Below, piece by piece: positions 1 through 5,827 of a stretch of 10,677 bases of DNA. Under the pieces are notes generated by a model. That model worked only from the letters and a program-made list of their open reading frames with translations, did no database searches and had not been told where the DNA came from. The DNA is from JBHHWH01 sp046756405 (GTDB taxonomy: Bacteria; Actinomycetota; Acidimicrobiia; Spongiisociales; ZC4RG35). The stretch lies in contig JBHHWH010000079.1 of the NCBI GenBank assembly GCA_046756405.1, positions 1 through 10,677 of the forward strand. The letters run 5' to 3'. The translations under genes were made by a program, and so were the position numbers. The first letter of the stretch is position 1; each line of letters opens with the position of its first letter.

Positions 1-236
1 CGCATCGAACGGCCTCCTCCGCCTTGAGGGTGACCGCCGACCGACCGTATCGGGCGCACTGGTCACCGGCACCACGGCACAAGAGGCCTCCTTCCCACAC
101 CAGGCGTGCCGGCCGTCGGCAACAGAATCTATGCGTTCGTGTTTGATACCGGGTCCCGAACGACTCCTGCTTCGTGTTCAGCGCATCCTCGACTTTGTTA
201 ACGCCTCAACATCCACCTGGTTCCTCGCCGGTGGAT
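1..236. other. No supportable gene; possible degraded coding sequence
   Basis: No convincing gene was found on either strand. A plus-strand frame is open from the window edge to about 244, but its translation is rich in Arg, Ser and Thr and has no recognisable motif. In another frame, positions about 100-170 read like protein (PAVGNRIYAFVFDTGS), but the frame is closed upstream by stops at 25-33 and downstream soon after 170. This could be a remnant of an old gene or chance. It lies beside a broken vapC, which fits a decaying region. Confidence 0.3.
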
Positions 237-627
237 TCAGTCGATAGTGATGAGCTCGGTTCGCGCACTTGCCGATGCCAAGCCGGAGTCGGTTGTTATC
301 AGGATGGCGTCAATGGCCGCGGCGAGTTCGATGTAGAGAGCGTCCACGAGTCTGAGGTTGTGTTGCCGGAGCCAAGCGCCCCGCAGCAGCGGGGCGAGGT
401 GATGTCTCCGCATCGGCGCTGCCGCCATTGACACGCTCCTCGCCCTGGGCGTCGGTGAGTCTGCCGGCGCGGTGATATCGCCCGAGAGCCGACCGAACCT
501 CGGCGTCGAAATGTGCTGGCACGTGGGCATCCGAGCCTTTCAGGCGGTTCTCCACCTGGCGGCCGACATCGGTGTCCACCAGATAGTCGACCATGGGCCA
601 TGCGTCGATAACAAGACGTGTCGTCAT
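237..627 (-). pseudogene. vapC: VapC-like PIN-domain toxin, frameshifted, antitoxin missing
   Basis: VapC toxins are small PIN-domain ribonucleases that cut tRNA or rRNA and are neutralised by a VapB partner. The ATG at 627 opens a PIN N-terminus (MTTRLVIDAWPMVDYL, acidic D8) and continues to FDAEVRSALGR with E43. Near 425-445 the coding signal moves to another minus-strand frame, which supplies the PIN C-terminus (LRLVDALYIELAAA, then ILITTDSGLA) and ends at 237. The two halves add up to about 130 residues, the normal VapC length, and all four conserved acidic positions survive. Skipping one base, for example at 432, restores one frame. The start overlaps a TGA in an ATGA arrangement, as vapB-vapC pairs often do, but no VapB-like protein can be read upstream. 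It is either a true pseudogene or an assembly error; the lack of an antitoxin favours decay. Confidence 0.8.
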
Positions 628-654
628 TCGCCTTCGAGCCCATCCTTGGGGGAG

Positions 655-750
655 CAGCGTATGGGTCAGCTAAGGGGCTCCTATGGAGCCAGGGGCTTCG
701 AACCCCATAGGCGGTCATCTGGTTCAACCCGGGACGCTCAGCTCCAACAC
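655..750 (-). other. Hairpin-rich, tRNA-like remnant upstream of vapC
   Basis: Read on the minus strand this stretch contains GGGGTTCGAAGCCCC (692-706), a 4-bp stem with a TTCGAAG loop like a tRNA T-arm. It is followed by GGCTCCA, which could pair with GGAGCTG (about 738-744) as an acceptor stem with two wobble pairs. The span is only about 62 nt and has no credible anticodon arm, so it is not a functional tRNA. The same place holds a perfect 6-bp hairpin (676-681 with 685-690, spacer TAT) and outer arms TATGGG (660-665) and CCCATA (704-709). It could be a degenerate tRNA, a recombination scar or a regulatory structure. Confidence 0.25.
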
Positions 751-794
751 CCGTCCGTTTGCTCGTTTTCGAGTGCTTCCTCGTAGAGGTGCCC

Positions 795-807
795 TATTCT
801 CCCCGGG
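795..807 (+). promoter_or_regulatory. Putative leaderless promoter (-10 TATTCT)
   Basis: TATTCT at 795-800 places the expected transcription start at about 807, the G of a GTG codon that begins the conserved-looking part of the downstream protein. No Shine-Dalgarno sequence precedes 807 and no clear -35 box is visible. This supports 807 over the in-frame TTG at 759 and GTG at 789. It is inference from spacing. Confidence 0.4.
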
Positions 808-2267
808 TGCCCCTGGCCGAAGACGCCTACCGGCTTGCTCGCGACGAACTGCTTCACCGTTTCCGGGCCTGGAGACCCGACCGGGCGGTACACGACTACG
901 CCGACATCGCCCTCGACTTCAAGTACTACTACCGCGACGGCGAGTTTCTCCGCTGGTCGGAGGCCGACGTCGATGAGCTCCTGCTGGACTGGGTTCCGCG
1001 CAAGGTGTTGGTGCCCGACGGCTACTACGGTGAGCTGGCGGTCGGGATCCGCGATTTTCTCCGTTTCCTCGACGAGACCGGTCGTCTCGCTCCCGGGTCG
1101 GCGACGTTCGCCGAGCTGGAGTCCGCCGTCGCCCGATACGCACCGGAGATGGCACGTCGGGCCACCGACTCCGGCTACTTCGGCATGGCGAAGGGGCTGA
1201 TCGCCGAGCCCGAACCCCCTCCGATCCCCCTGCCCCCCAGACCCGAGGCGGACCTGGAGGAGGCGGCCCGGATCGCCGAGGCCTCCCGGTCTTTCCGACG
1301 GCTCTGCGTCCTTCACGACTACTTCGCCGAGCCCCGGCCGCTGACGAAGAAGGGGAACCTGCGGCTCGCCGACGCCCGATATCTGGTCGACGTCCTCGAC
1401 ACCGGCGATCAGATGGACGAGGTCATCGGCGATCGCCGGTTCAAGACGCAGTCTTCGGCCGAGCTGGTGGGCCTGGTGTCCATCGTGGAGTTTGCCAAGT
1501 CCGCCCGGGTGATACGGGTGTATGGCGGAAAGCTGGTGGCGGTGAAGCGGTGGGCCGCCCTCCGTCGGGATCCCCTGGAGGCGGTGGGTGCCCTCGCCGA
1601 CGTGATGATCGCCGACGGGCCTCTCATCCACTGGCCGGCGGCTCCCCACGCCGACGCCGAGATGTGGGTGTTGGAGTCGTCCATCCCTGCCCTGCTATCC
1701 CGTCTCTACGAGGGCCCCGCGGATCACGGGCGCATCGTCGAGGGGATGATCGAAGCCGTCGAACGCCTCGTCGAACTCCACGGGGCGGCTCTCCGGATCC
1801 TCGACGAGATGGTGGCCTTCTGGATGGAGCACATCCTCACCGCCCTGGAGGATCTGGGACTGGTGGGATGGAACAACGCCGAGAGCTTCGAGGAGTGGGG
1901 GAGGCGGCACCGTCGCGGCGGTGAGCTGGTTCTCACCGAGCTGGGCCTGCATTGGTGTCAGACCCGCCTCGGGGAGTACGGGTTCGTCTTCGACGCCGCA
2001 GGGTCTCGGACACAGGTCACGCTGGCGGACGACGCCGAAGCCGTGGTCGACCTCTTGGCGTCACGCCTCGCTGTGGACGTGGGGTCCTTCGTGTGGGCGG
2101 TGATGGAGCTGGGCGGCCCCGACGAGGTGGCGGCGGCGGTGGGGGAGTGGTGGCGGGTGGACCATCCCCAGGTGGGCGCTGTGCTGGAGGCCCTGGAGAC
2201 GGCGATACCGTCCCCGAAGGTGCGGCGAGCCGCCCACGGGGCTCGCTTCAAACTACGCAACCGTTGA
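807..2267 (+). CDS. Conserved hypothetical protein, actinobacterial, 486 aa
   Basis: The function is unknown. The protein is soluble and mostly helical, with no signal peptide or membrane segment. Near residues 50-70 it has the motif DVDELLLDWVPRKV, and its C-terminus reads WWRVDHPQVGAVLEALETAIP followed by a basic AARFK-like tail. Both resemble, from memory of the family, actinobacterial proteins of about 450-500 aa that are sometimes joined to plasmid pRiA4b ORF-3-like domains; that link is a suggestion, not shown. Residues 125-145 are a Pro-rich linker (PEPPPIPLPPRPE) that separates an N-terminal domain from a larger C-terminal one. A Cys and His pair is present (RRLCVLHDYF, LHWC) but no classic metal motif. 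The start is uncertain: TTG 759 (502 aa), GTG 789 or GTG 807. The last is preferred because of the -10 box at 795-800. The gene is flanked by degraded or mobile-type genes on both sides, yet its reading frame is intact. Confidence 0.8.
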   Translation: MPLAEDAYRLARDELLHRFRAWRPDRAVHDYADIALDFKYYYRDGEFLRWSEADVDELLLDWVPRKVLVPDGYYGELAVGIRDFLRFLDETGRLAPGSATFAELESAVARYAPEMARRATDSGYFGMAKGLIAEPEPPPIPLPPRPEADLEEAARIAEASRSFRRLCVLHDYFAEPRPLTKKGNLRLADARYLVDVLDTGDQMDEVIGDRRFKTQSSAELVGLVSIVEFAKSARVIRVYGGKLVAVKRWAALRRDPLEAVGALADVMIADGPLIHWPAAPHADAEMWVLESSIPALLSRLYEGPADHGRIVEGMIEAVERLVELHGAALRILDEMVAFWMEHILTALEDLGLVGWNNAESFEEWGRRHRRGGELVLTELGLHWCQTRLGEYGFVFDAAGSRTQVTLADDAEAVVDLLASRLAVDVGSFVWAVMELGGPDEVAAAVGEWWRVDHPQVGAVLEALETAIPSPKVRRAAHGARFKLRNR

Positions 2268-2297
2268 AGAAGCCGCCGGGGTTGGTGTTCCCCCGGC

Positions 2298-2668
2298 GTG
2301 CCGGCGGATCTGGTGGCAATGGTGGTCGACCAGGCGGCGGGGATCCCCATTTATGCGGTCGAGTTCGTCCGCATGCTGATCGGCTCGGGTGACCTGGTTC
2401 GAGCCGGCGGCCGGTTCAAGCTGGTGGGCAGCGTCGACTCGCTGGCTGGTCGGTATGTATCGCTTCGATGAGGCCCAGGAGGTGGCGGACGCCGCCGAAT
2501 GGGAGATCCTCTTCGGGTTCCAGCATTTCTTTACCGCTCTGCCCGGCTGGGTTCGAGACGGCGACCTGGCGGGGGTCCGAGAAGAGGTTCCCTAGGCCCC
2601 GCCGGTCCGCCGAGGAGGCCTATGCGATTCTCAGCGATGTCGGTGCGCATCATCTGCTGGAGATGTGA
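2298..2668 (+). pseudogene. Remnants of an AAA ATPase / adenylate-cyclase-type regulator
   Basis: Three coding scraps lie in three different frames. First, about 2298-2450 (stop at 2469) reads DLVAMVVDQAAGIPIYAVEF and VRMLIGSGDLVRAGGRFKLV. This matches the segment after the AAA ATPase core in large actinobacterial cyclase/ATPase-TPR regulators (typically GNPLYAVEFVRML). Second, about 2443-2595 reads LVGMYRFDEAQEVADAAEWE and GWVRDGDLAGVREEV, like the C-terminal TPR-type helices of the same proteins. Third, about 2609-2668 reads RRSAEEAYAILSDVGAHHLL, also C-terminal in style. The full protein would exceed 1,000 residues, so most of it has been deleted and the rest frameshifted. The first scrap is in the same frame as the gene ending at 2267 but is separated from it by a TGA. 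The family assignment rests on remembered sequence style, not a search. Confidence 0.55.
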
Positions 2669-2748
2669 GGGGAGATCTTCCCCTCCGCTGCCGCCCAGTC
2701 GGGAGCTGATCGGTTCCGCCGCGAGGGCCGTCGGCAGCCGAAACCCGT

Positions 2749-2769
2749 TACACGTGTACTACACGTATA
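2749..2769 (+). promoter_or_regulatory. Probable mazEF operator: two tandem palindromes at the start
   Basis: TACACGTGTA at 2749-2758 is a perfect 10-bp palindrome. TACACGTATA at 2760-2769 repeats it with one change, centre to centre 11 bp, so both sites face the same side of the helix. The second copy reaches the A of the mazE start codon. Ribbon-helix-helix antitoxins bind such tandem sites to repress their own operon. TACTAC (2757-2762) may serve as a weak -10 for a leaderless mRNA starting at 2769; there is no Shine-Dalgarno sequence. Confidence 0.55.
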
Positions 2770-2999
2770 TGGCTAAGAAGCTGACCATCACCATCTCCGA
2801 GGAGGTCTACGAAGGTCTCTACCGCCACGTCGGCGCACGGAAGATCAGCCGGTTCCTGGAGGACCTGGCCCGTCCCCACGTGGTTGACACCCACCTCGAG
2901 GAGGCGTATGCAGAGATGGCCAGAGATGAGGCCCGGGCGAGGGAAGCCGAGGAATGGACCGAAGGCCTGATCGGCGACGTGGCCGATGAGACGAGGTGA
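2769..2999 (+). CDS. mazE: Ribbon-helix-helix antitoxin of a MazEF-type pair, 76 aa
   Basis: The protein is predicted to bind and inhibit the downstream MazF ribonuclease and to repress the operon. The N-terminal half (KKLTITISEEVYEGLYRHVG, then ISRFLEDLARP) fits a ribbon-helix-helix fold: a short beta strand that reads DNA followed by two helices. The C-terminal half from about residue 40 is very acidic and Glu/Ala-rich (EEAYAEMARDEARAREAEEW), as expected for the flexible toxin-binding tail. The ATG at 2769 is chosen because it begins the RHH strand directly and because the operator palindromes end there; the longer upstream frame has no coding character. Its 3' end overlaps mazF by 14 nt, which suggests coupled translation. 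The length is typical of mycobacterial-type MazE antitoxins. Confidence 0.85.
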   Translation: MAKKLTITISEEVYEGLYRHVGARKISRFLEDLARPHVVDTHLEEAYAEMARDEARAREAEEWTEGLIGDVADETR

Positions 3000-3306
3000 G
3001 GTGTGGTGGGTCGCCTTCGACCCGACGGTCGGAGGTGAGATCCGCAGGACCCGCCCTGCGGTGATCGTCTCCAATGATGCCTCCAACCGGGCCCTCAACC
3101 GGGTTCAGGTGGTGCCGTTGACCACCAACGTGGCTCGTCTCTACCCCAGCGAAGCCTACGTTGAGGTCTCCGGGACGAAACACAAGGCGATGGCCGACCA
3201 GATCACCACCGCATCCAAGAAGCGTCTCCGGGAGAAGCTGGGGGTCCTCTCCTCGGCGGAGATGGAAGGGGTGGCCCGGGCGGTCCAGGTCCAACTGGGT
3301 CTCTGA
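2986..3306 (+). CDS. mazF: MazF/PemK-family endoribonuclease toxin, 106 aa
   Basis: MazF toxins are sequence-specific mRNA or rRNA interferases of the PemK/CcdB fold. The protein starts MRRGEVWWVAFDPTVGGEIR, followed by RRTRPAVIVSND, the family signature around the catalytic arginine (R20 or R23). VQVVPLTTN supplies the catalytic threonine (T46 or T47). ADQITTASKKRL near residues 70-80 is the conserved QI-KRL segment of the second half. The length is normal and no residue is obviously lost, so the toxin is probably active. It begins inside mazE (14-nt overlap, +1 frame), giving a two-gene operon. It ends only 5 bp before the convergent methyltransferase stop. The cleavage specificity cannot be told from sequence. 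Confidence 0.92.
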   Translation: MRRGEVWWVAFDPTVGGEIRRTRPAVIVSNDASNRALNRVQVVPLTTNVARLYPSEAYVEVSGTKHKAMADQITTASKKRLREKLGVLSSAEMEGVARAVQVQLGL

Positions 3307-3311
3307 GCCCG

Positions 3312-3887
3312 CTACACCTTGTCCGGCACCGTCCCGCTGACCACGTAGTAGGTGCGCCACCGTCCTACGGGGATCTCCTCCACACCGGTGTTCTGGTAGC
3401 CGAGCTCTTCCAGCTTGGCAGCCAGGGAGGCGGCCTCCGACTCGGTGAGGCCGTGGCCGTGTCTGCCCTTCACCCTTCCCTCCATGATGTGGAGCCGGCC
3501 TCCAGGTCGCAGCACCCGGAGGGCCTCGCTGAGTCCCGCCTGGCGGTCGGCCCAGTGGTGGAACGAGGAGATGGAAGCCACCACGGTGAAGGAGTCATCG
3601 GTGAAGGGGAGATCCTCGGCGGAGCCGACCTTCACCTCGGCCTCCGGCACCCGCCTGGCGGCACGTTTCACCATCGAAGGGCTGGGGTCCACTCCGGCCA
3701 CCCGGGCTCCGGTGGCGGCGGTACGTTCTAAGGCCGCTCCCGGACCACAGCCGATGTCCAAGAACACGTCCCCTTCGTCGACGGAGGCGATCTCCACCAA
3801 CACCCGGTTCGATTTCGGATCCCGGGCGATCAGCGAATAGAGGCCTGCCAGCAGGGGAGACCAGCGTTCCACTCCGTCTTCGGCCAT
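3312..3887 (-). CDS. Class I SAM-dependent methyltransferase (Methyltransf_11 type), 191 aa
   Basis: It transfers a methyl group from S-adenosylmethionine; the acceptor is unknown. Motif I is LDIGCGPG (residues 43-50). An acidic residue D67 in GVDPSP ends strand 2 and should bind the ribose. SAEDLPF (89-95) is the motif around the adenine pocket. SISSFHHW (105-112) and LRVLRPGGRL (123-132) are motifs IV and V. This order is typical of the UbiE/Methyltransf_11 group, many of which act on small molecules. The frame is open to 4031, but ATG 3887 is preferred: upstream residues are basic and non-conserved and would overlap the divergent aminotransferase, and a TACCGT box ends 7 nt before this ATG. 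The C-terminus (about 133-191) is short, with a final beta strand (RWRTYYVVSG). Confidence 0.9.
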   Translation of the reverse strand: MAEDGVERWSPLLAGLYSLIARDPKSNRVLVEIASVDEGDVFLDIGCGPGAALERTAATGARVAGVDPSPSMVKRAARRVPEAEVKVGSAEDLPFTDDSFTVVASISSFHHWADRQAGLSEALRVLRPGGRLHIMEGRVKGRHGHGLTESEAASLAAKLEELGYQNTGVEEIPVGRWRTYYVVSGTVPDKV

Positions 3888-3899
3888 GCGGGCACGGTA
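3887..3899 (-). promoter_or_regulatory. Putative leaderless promoter (-10 TACCGT) for the methyltransferase
   Basis: On the minus strand TACCGT occupies 3899-3894, leaving six bases before the ATG at 3887. The spacing puts the transcription start at the start codon. No Shine-Dalgarno sequence is present. It lies in the 58-bp divergent gap shared with the aminotransferase promoter. Confidence 0.4.
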
Positions 3900-3932
3900 G
3901 CGAAGGGCCCTCCGCCTTCTGTCCAGGCCTCT

Positions 3933-3946
3933 TATCCTTCCCCGGA
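3933..3946 (+). promoter_or_regulatory. Putative leaderless promoter (-10 TATCCT) for the aminotransferase
   Basis: TATCCT at 3933-3938 is followed by seven bases and then the ATG at 3946. The intervening bases TCCCCGG contain no Shine-Dalgarno sequence, which fits transcription starting at or next to the start codon. No good -35 hexamer is seen. Confidence 0.4.
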
Positions 3947-5112
3947 TGTCCGTCGCCGATCGTCTCTCCCCCTTCGGGGTGACCATCTTCACCGAGATGA
4001 CAGAGCTGGTCCGGAAACACGGCGCCATCAACCTGGGTCAGGGCTTTCCCAACTGGGACGGAGCCGACTTCGTCAAGGAGGCCGCCCGCCGCTCCCTCGC
4101 CGAAGGCGGACACGACCAGTATCCGCCGTCTCCGGGCATCCCCGAGCTGCGGCAGGCCATCGCCGATCGCTACAGCCCCCTCCTGGGCCGCAGCCTCGAC
4201 CCGGACACCGAGATCACCGTCACCTGCGGCTGCACCGAAGCGTTGGCCGCCGCCTTCTTGGGCCTGGTCAACCCGGGCGACGAGGTGGTCCTCTTCGAGC
4301 CCTACTACGACGCCTACCCGGTGGACGTGGCCCTGGCCGGAGGCGCCGCCCGCTACCTGCCGCTCAGGCCTCCCGATTTCACCATCGATACCGACCGGCT
4401 ACGGGAGGTGGTGGGCCCGGAGACGAAGGCGATCCTGGTGAACAACCCCCACAACCCCACAGGGCGGATGTTCACCGCCGAAGAGCTGGCTGCCATCGCC
4501 GAGGTGTGCGTGGAATACGACGTCATCGCGATCTGCGACGAGGTCTACGAGGAGATGACCTTCGCCGGTGACCACCTCCGCCTCGCCACCTTCCCCGGAA
4601 TGGCCGAGCGCACCCTCACCCTGTCGTCGGTGGGGAAGACCTTCTCCCTCACCGGATGGAAGGTGGGATGGGCGATCGGGCCCGCCGACCTCACTCGGGG
4701 TCTCCGCTCCGCCCACCAGTATCTGACCTTCACCACCCCCACCCCGGTCCAGCACGGCACCGCCGCCGCCCTCACCGCCCCGGCTTCCTTCTACGACCAG
4801 ATGCGGGACGGCTACCGGAAGAAGCGGGACCTCCTGGCGGCGGGGCTGACCGAGTTGGGCTTTGAGGTGTATCCGCCCGACGCCACCTACTTCCTCCTCG
4901 CTGACCACACCCGCTTCGGCCTCGGAGACGACCGGGCCTTCTGCCGTCATCTGATAGAAGAGGCCGGGGTGGTGGCCATCCCGCCCAGCGTCTTCTACAA
5001 CCACCCCGCCGAAGGCGCCGATCTGGTCCGCTTCGCCTTCTGCAAAGACGAGGCCACCCTGGCTGAGGCCCTCGACCGGATGACCGCCCTGACCGGATCA
5101 GGAGCCGGCTGA
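3946..5112 (+). CDS. PLP-dependent class I/II aminotransferase (kynurenine/methionine/aspartate-type), 388 aa
   Basis: The enzyme moves an amino group between an amino acid and a 2-oxo acid using pyridoxal phosphate, in the cytosol. All fold-type I landmarks are present: INLGQGFPNWDG near the N-terminus (substrate loop), YPPSPGIPELRQAIA, N170 in NNPHNPTG, D198 and Y201 in CDEVYEEM (PLP N1 and O3'), the Schiff-base lysine K231 in SSVGKTFSLTGWKVGW, and R362 in LVRFAFCK, which binds the substrate carboxylate. The GQGFPNW opening and SVGKTFS-TGWKVGW block most resemble kynurenine aminotransferase/glutamine transaminase K and methionine aminotransferase YbdL rather than classical AspC; substrate specificity is not resolved. 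The length is normal and nothing is missing. It is divergent from the methyltransferase. Its last 15 bp overlap the convergent nitroreductase gene. There is no obvious operon partner. Confidence 0.93.
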   Translation: MSVADRLSPFGVTIFTEMTELVRKHGAINLGQGFPNWDGADFVKEAARRSLAEGGHDQYPPSPGIPELRQAIADRYSPLLGRSLDPDTEITVTCGCTEALAAAFLGLVNPGDEVVLFEPYYDAYPVDVALAGGAARYLPLRPPDFTIDTDRLREVVGPETKAILVNNPHNPTGRMFTAEELAAIAEVCVEYDVIAICDEVYEEMTFAGDHLRLATFPGMAERTLTLSSVGKTFSLTGWKVGWAIGPADLTRGLRSAHQYLTFTTPTPVQHGTAAALTAPASFYDQMRDGYRKKRDLLAAGLTELGFEVYPPDATYFLLADHTRFGLGDDRAFCRHLIEEAGVVAIPPSVFYNHPAEGADLVRFAFCKDEATLAEALDRMTALTGSGAG

Positions 5113-5751
5113 CCAGAGGGGCTCGTCGACCCGCCACGACACCTGCTCCCCCCAACGTTCGGCGTAGGTGACCCGGTGGGCCGGCCGGCGTCGGGCCACA
5201 TCCCAGCGACCCTTCGGGTAGCCGGCGGAGACCGCGGCGGCGAGACGCCAGCCCTTGTCAGCGGGGACCCCCAGCACCTCGAAGGCAGCGTCGGATTCGA
5301 AGAGACCCAAGATGGTGGTGAGAGCGGTGCCCACCCCCTGGCCGCGGGCGGCCAGCATCATCGACCACACCGCGGGGAAGATGGAGCTGCCCGTCGGCTC
5401 GGCCCGGTCGAAGGCGAGAACCCACAGCGGCACCTCCTCGAAGTGGTCGGCCAGCCACTGCGAGGAGCGGAGAATGCGGAGGGTCTGGTCGTCGCCGGCG
5501 GCCTCGGCCCGTTCCCGCACCCCGGCGTAGACAGAGGTCTGCAGGGTCTCCCAGGCACGGCGGTAGAGGGGGCCGAGTTCTTCTTTCACCTCCGGGTCGG
5601 TGACGGTGAGGAATCGCCAGGCCTGAAGGTTGCCTCCGGTGGGGGCGCGCACCGCGGCGTCCAACATGATGCGGACCACTTCTTCGGGCACCGGCTCAGG
5701 GTGGACCCGGCGCATCGCCCGGGTGGTGTAGAGGGCTTCGTAGAGATCCAT
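5098..5751 (-). CDS. Nitroreductase-family FMN oxidoreductase, 217 aa
   Basis: These flavoproteins reduce nitro groups, quinones or related substrates with NAD(P)H and act as homodimers. The N-terminus YEALYTTRAMRRVHPEPVP (residues 4-22) carries the FMN-phosphate arginines. APTGGNLQAWRFLTV (36-50) is a variant of the usual PSxxNxQPW flavin motif, with Gly-Gly in place of the common Ser-x. The segment MMLAARGQGVGTALTTI near residues 130-150 is the conserved helix (nLLLAArahGLGT), and VSAGYPKGRW near 185 is the flavin-contacting GYP. The ATG at 5751 is chosen because the family homology starts at once; the longer frame up to 6033 overlaps the dehydrogenase on the other strand. The 3' end overlaps the aminotransferase by 15 bp. 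The physiological substrate is unknown. Confidence 0.9.
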   Translation of the reverse strand: MDLYEALYTTRAMRRVHPEPVPEEVVRIMLDAAVRAPTGGNLQAWRFLTVTDPEVKEELGPLYRRAWETLQTSVYAGVRERAEAAGDDQTLRILRSSQWLADHFEEVPLWVLAFDRAEPTGSSIFPAVWSMMLAARGQGVGTALTTILGLFESDAAFEVLGVPADKGWRLAAAVSAGYPKGRWDVARRRPAHRVTYAERWGEQVSWRVDEPLWSAGS

Positions 5752-5765
5752 GGGCGGCGACGATA
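5751..5765 (-). promoter_or_regulatory. Putative leaderless promoter (-10 TATCGT) for the nitroreductase
   Basis: On the minus strand TATCGT lies at 5765-5760, eight bases before the ATG at 5751. Those bases (CGCCGCCC) contain no Shine-Dalgarno sequence. The spacing is one or two bases longer than ideal for a leaderless start, so the call is weaker than for 3887 and 3946. Confidence 0.3.
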
Positions 5766-5827
5766 CCGGTCGGGCGGTAGTCGAAGGCCTGTGGGAACAT
5801 GACCGGCACCGCTGGGAAGGACCGGGA

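Noticed and set aside
682..750. Complete tRNA gene on the minus strand
   Set aside because: Only the T-arm-like and a weak acceptor pairing can be drawn. The element is about 10 nt too short and has no anticodon stem or CCA end.
759..806. TTG start giving a 502-aa version of the hypothetical protein
   Set aside because: It has no Shine-Dalgarno sequence or suitably placed -10 box. The extra 16 residues do not look conserved. It is kept only as an alternative start.
738..1649. Minus-strand open frame of 303 codons
   Set aside because: It is antisense to the 486-aa gene. It is rich in Gly, Arg, Val and His with no recognisable domain, typical of a shadow frame in GC-rich DNA.
3888..4031. 48-residue N-terminal extension of the methyltransferase
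   Set aside because: It would overlap the divergent aminotransferase coding region and reads as a basic, non-conserved stretch. The ATG at 3887 has a promoter-like box at the right distance.
4399..5004. Minus-strand open frame of 201 codons
   Set aside because: It is antisense to the aminotransferase, whose catalytic residues are all on the plus strand. The product is Gly/Val/Glu-rich low-complexity sequence.
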